This document shows positions 61,595 through 64,000 of a stretch of DNA of 64,000 bases, piece by piece. This DNA is from Beaufortia kweichowensis. Lineage: Eukaryota; Chordata; Actinopteri; Cypriniformes; Gastromyzontidae. The notes under the pieces are model-generated. The model saw only the letters and a program-made list of their open reading frames with translations. It ran no database searches and was not told where the DNA came from. Positions within the stretch are counted from its first letter, which is position 1. Each line of letters begins with the position of its first letter. The stretch is from assembly GCA_019155185.1 (NCBI GenBank), contig CM032808.1:11405607-11469606 (forward strand), in the 5' to 3' direction. The translations under genes and the position numbers were made by a program.

Positions 61595-61940
61595 GAGCAC
61601 CGCCGCGGCCCTCCCCTGATCTGCTCTCCACCTCTCACTCCAGCCAACGGATAAGAGTTTTTTTCCTTTCTTCCTTCTCTCCCGGTCCCTTTTCAACCTT
61701 TGCGTCTTTCCCCAAACTGCTTTTGTGTTTGAGCGAGTGCATGTGTGTGTCCCGCATACAGAAGTTCACGCGCACGCCATTGTTCCCGGGCTGTTTTGTT
61801 TGAAGCGGGTCTCTCCGTCTCAGGACGTCCGGACGGACCTGTCCTCAGCAGGCGGATAATCAGGCATTTCTACGAACCTTCTACGAGGTTTTCCGGCTCA
61901 CTCTGATCCTCGGTCCGATTCAAAGTATTGCGTTTTATAA
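61540..61940 (-). promoter_or_regulatory. tcf7l2: CpG-rich candidate internal tcf7l2 promoter
   Basis: GC and CpG density rise (CCGCCGCGGCC, TCACGCGCACGC, GGACGTCCGGACGG) in an otherwise AT-rich intron, immediately upstream of the candidate first exon. ATTCAAAG near 61918-61925 is a TCF-like core, which would allow autoregulation. No TATA box is obvious. Confidence 0.4.
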
Positions 61941-62062
61941 AGATGAAGAGAAATCTCGCTTGATAGTTATCAGAGCTGCGGAGACATCTACCCACAAGCA
62001 AAAAACATGAAAAAAGCTAAAACTTATTACCAAGCTCCCGTGGCATGTGAATGTGTCTGTCC

Positions 62063-62100
62063 ATGTTTGTGTGTGTGTGTGTATGTGTGTGTATGTGTGG
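62063..62100. repeat. GT microsatellite
   Basis: An imperfect (GT)n array with TATG interruptions, about 38 bp. Confidence 0.85.
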
Positions 62101-64000
62101 GTTCTGCAGTGCCTGCAGGATGCCCAAAGACGAACTAGCAGCTTGAAAAGCTTTGGCTACAACAAGGTAAAGCGAGCAAGGCAAGTGAAGGAGACAGAGA
62201 AAGAGAGATAGACAAAAAAGAACAAGAGAGAACAACATCCACAAAGGGAGGGCAAGATCTGCACAGTGTGGCAAGCAGTCACTTATCTGTGTGATTCTGA
62301 CAGTCCCCTCTCTAAGCTCACCGTCCGGGAGAGGACGGCGGAAAAAAGGGGAGAGAGGTATTTGTTTGACATGGACGTGACATCAATGTGGGGTCTTGTT
62401 TCTATTGTTTTATTTTCTTCCTTTTTTTAAAATGGAATAAAGCACATCCTTAACATAACTCTTCTGGCCTCGCCCGGACAAAAAGAGCTACACAGGCCTC
62501 ATCTTATCTGTTGAATTTCCTTTTCTCTGTACTTTTCTCTTTGGTGTCTTGAAATCATTCTTTTAAATAAGCACTGATGGTTTCCTGTACTTGTAAGGAA
62601 ACAAAGGAAATGAAAGAAGAAAATTGAAAGAAGGAATGCTCAGTAATACCCAATTGACAAATGTATTTCCCAACTTGTAAAACTACACATTTACATTTCC
62701 CAAAAATCTGGGTAGTTTTAAAATGTAGTATTTCACTAAAAACACAAATATATCAAATTGTATTTTTTTTAAATGCAATGTCAATTATAAAAATGTCAGT
62801 TGTTTACATTTATTTATTTTAAATGTACATTTTAACTACAAATATTCTTTTTTATTGTAACACAAAGCAGTCGTGTTAAATTAGCTTTGTAGTAATTTTA
62901 AAGAACATTTTCCACAAAACACATTTATATGAAACAGAGACAGTTGAAACATCTTAAATGCACATGTCATTTATCAGCGCTTAAAATTTCCCTCCCTCTT
63001 TCCTCACTGTGTTTCGGCTGCCGTCCTTCGGCCCTAAATGCCAAAACAAACCCTGGGAATGTTCCGTACAAGACTCGCACAAAAGCCAGTCTGACAAGTA
63101 AAAGAGCCCCAGCAACGTGGCAGCTAATTGCCTTCCCTCCCTCTATTCAGCCGGGCCGCCACGCTCCCACGACCCCCCTCTCTCACACGTGCAATTTCTT
63201 AAGTAAACCGGCCGTTCGGCCGCTGCTGACCGACAGCTCGAAATCACCCGCTACAATGACTCAGACACAAGAGATCAACAGCTGTATTATTAAGCTAAAA
63301 TTTTACTGCCTTTTACTGTCTTTCTTACTGCCTTTAAATAAGGAATGGAAAAAGAATGAGGAGAAAAATCATGTAATAGAGGTCAATGCAGGGGAATTGA
63401 AATCTATTAAACCTGTATTTGAATAAAAGGACTGCTATTAAAAGCATAAAAAATATTTTCAGTGATTTAACACAACACAAATGTTATTTAAAAATGACTG
63501 CTGCAAATCTTTGAAATCACAGAAATTGAAAATTCAATTAACAAAAAAATGCAATGGATTATTTTGAAAGAATGTTCTTATAATGCAACTATAAATTTAT
63601 AACAGAGCAATTCTTTAGAAATAATAATAAAAGATTTAGGCAGAATGAGATATTCATTCTCAATAAAATATGTCAATCATAATACAATCATATTAGAAAT
63701 ACTAAATCTTAAAAATGACATATTCTAGATAAATTACATTGCTAAAAAACAATGTAGAAATATAAATAAAATTTTGTTCCTATTTTAAAATCTTCACTTT
63801 TATTTATTGTCAGTTTCTCAAAATATTATTATCATCAGTTCAAATTGAAAACATTATCTGAATGCTTTAAAATATTAGTTTCTTTAAATATTTTATTATT
63901 TTATCTAAATATCAATTTAAAATTTTCAAAATCCTGCATGTATTTTTGCTTTGCAAAAACCTAAGAAAGACTGTCAGAAAATACAATCAAACTCAACACC
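62101..64000. other. tcf7l2 upstream intron, to window end
   Basis: I looked for the next 5' exon known from mammals (YLQMKWPLLDVQ) and for the amino-terminal beta-catenin-binding exons and found neither. 62929-63300 is GC-richer, with a 165-codon plus-strand open frame that shows no domain. From 63420 the sequence is strongly AT-rich. A possible donor at 62325 is discussed in the findings. Confidence 0.5.

Noticed and set aside
61412..61696. Upstream extension of the candidate internal exon to an earlier ATG (MKRDRERRKKGKK...)
   Set aside because: The frame is open upstream, but that part looks like 5' untranslated purine-rich sequence. The ATG at 61594 is preferred, though the choice is uncertain.
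62929..63426. 165-codon plus-strand open frame
   Set aside because: It has no recognisable domain, start context or splice partners, and it lies in the tcf7l2 intron on the opposite strand.

Overview
The window reads as vertebrate, most likely teleost fish, nuclear DNA. It is AT-rich, intron-rich and gene-sparse, with long CT/GA and CA/GT microsatellites and short inverted-repeat transposon remnants. Its only recognisable genes are two gamma-crystallin genes with the fish-style MGK first exon, and most of one Wnt-pathway transcription factor gene, tcf7l2 (TCF-4). All three are on the minus strand. I see no bacterial or viral genes, no CRISPR and no rRNA. The species cannot be named from the sequence alone.

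Layout. Positions 1-3.4 kb hold two tandem gamma-crystallin genes: A (exons 1 and 2 only; exon 3 is off the left edge) and B (complete, three exons, 176 residues), each with a TATA box. About 3.5-40 kb is a gene desert. It is mostly AT-rich DNA with decayed repeats, punctuated by patches of 300-800 bp that are richer in GC and in homeodomain- or TCF-like motifs and look like non-coding regulatory elements. A CpG-dense patch at 17.82-17.96 kb carries a perfect palindromic NRF1-type site. About 40-57 kb holds the 3' part of tcf7l2: nine exons common to transcripts or nearly so, one 51-bp cassette exon and two alternative 73-bp C-clamp exons. The exons for the beta-catenin-binding amino terminus lie beyond 64 kb. 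At 61.47-61.6 kb a start codon, an open frame and a strong phase-compatible donor suggest an internal promoter and first exon that would make an amino-terminally truncated (dominant-negative type) Tcf7l2.

The most rewarding part is the tcf7l2 carboxy-terminal splicing module. The final exon is read in two frames: a long tail with the second half of the C-clamp and two CtBP-binding motifs, or a 26-residue short tail. The choice depends on whether a 73-bp exon is included. Splicing both 73-bp exons together gives an immediate stop, so the reading frame itself enforces their mutual exclusion. The in-frame LVPQ (12 nt) and SxxSS (15 nt) micro-choices are also preserved as tandem donor and tandem acceptor sites. 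This architecture is known from mammalian TCF7L2. Here it is read directly from the sequence.
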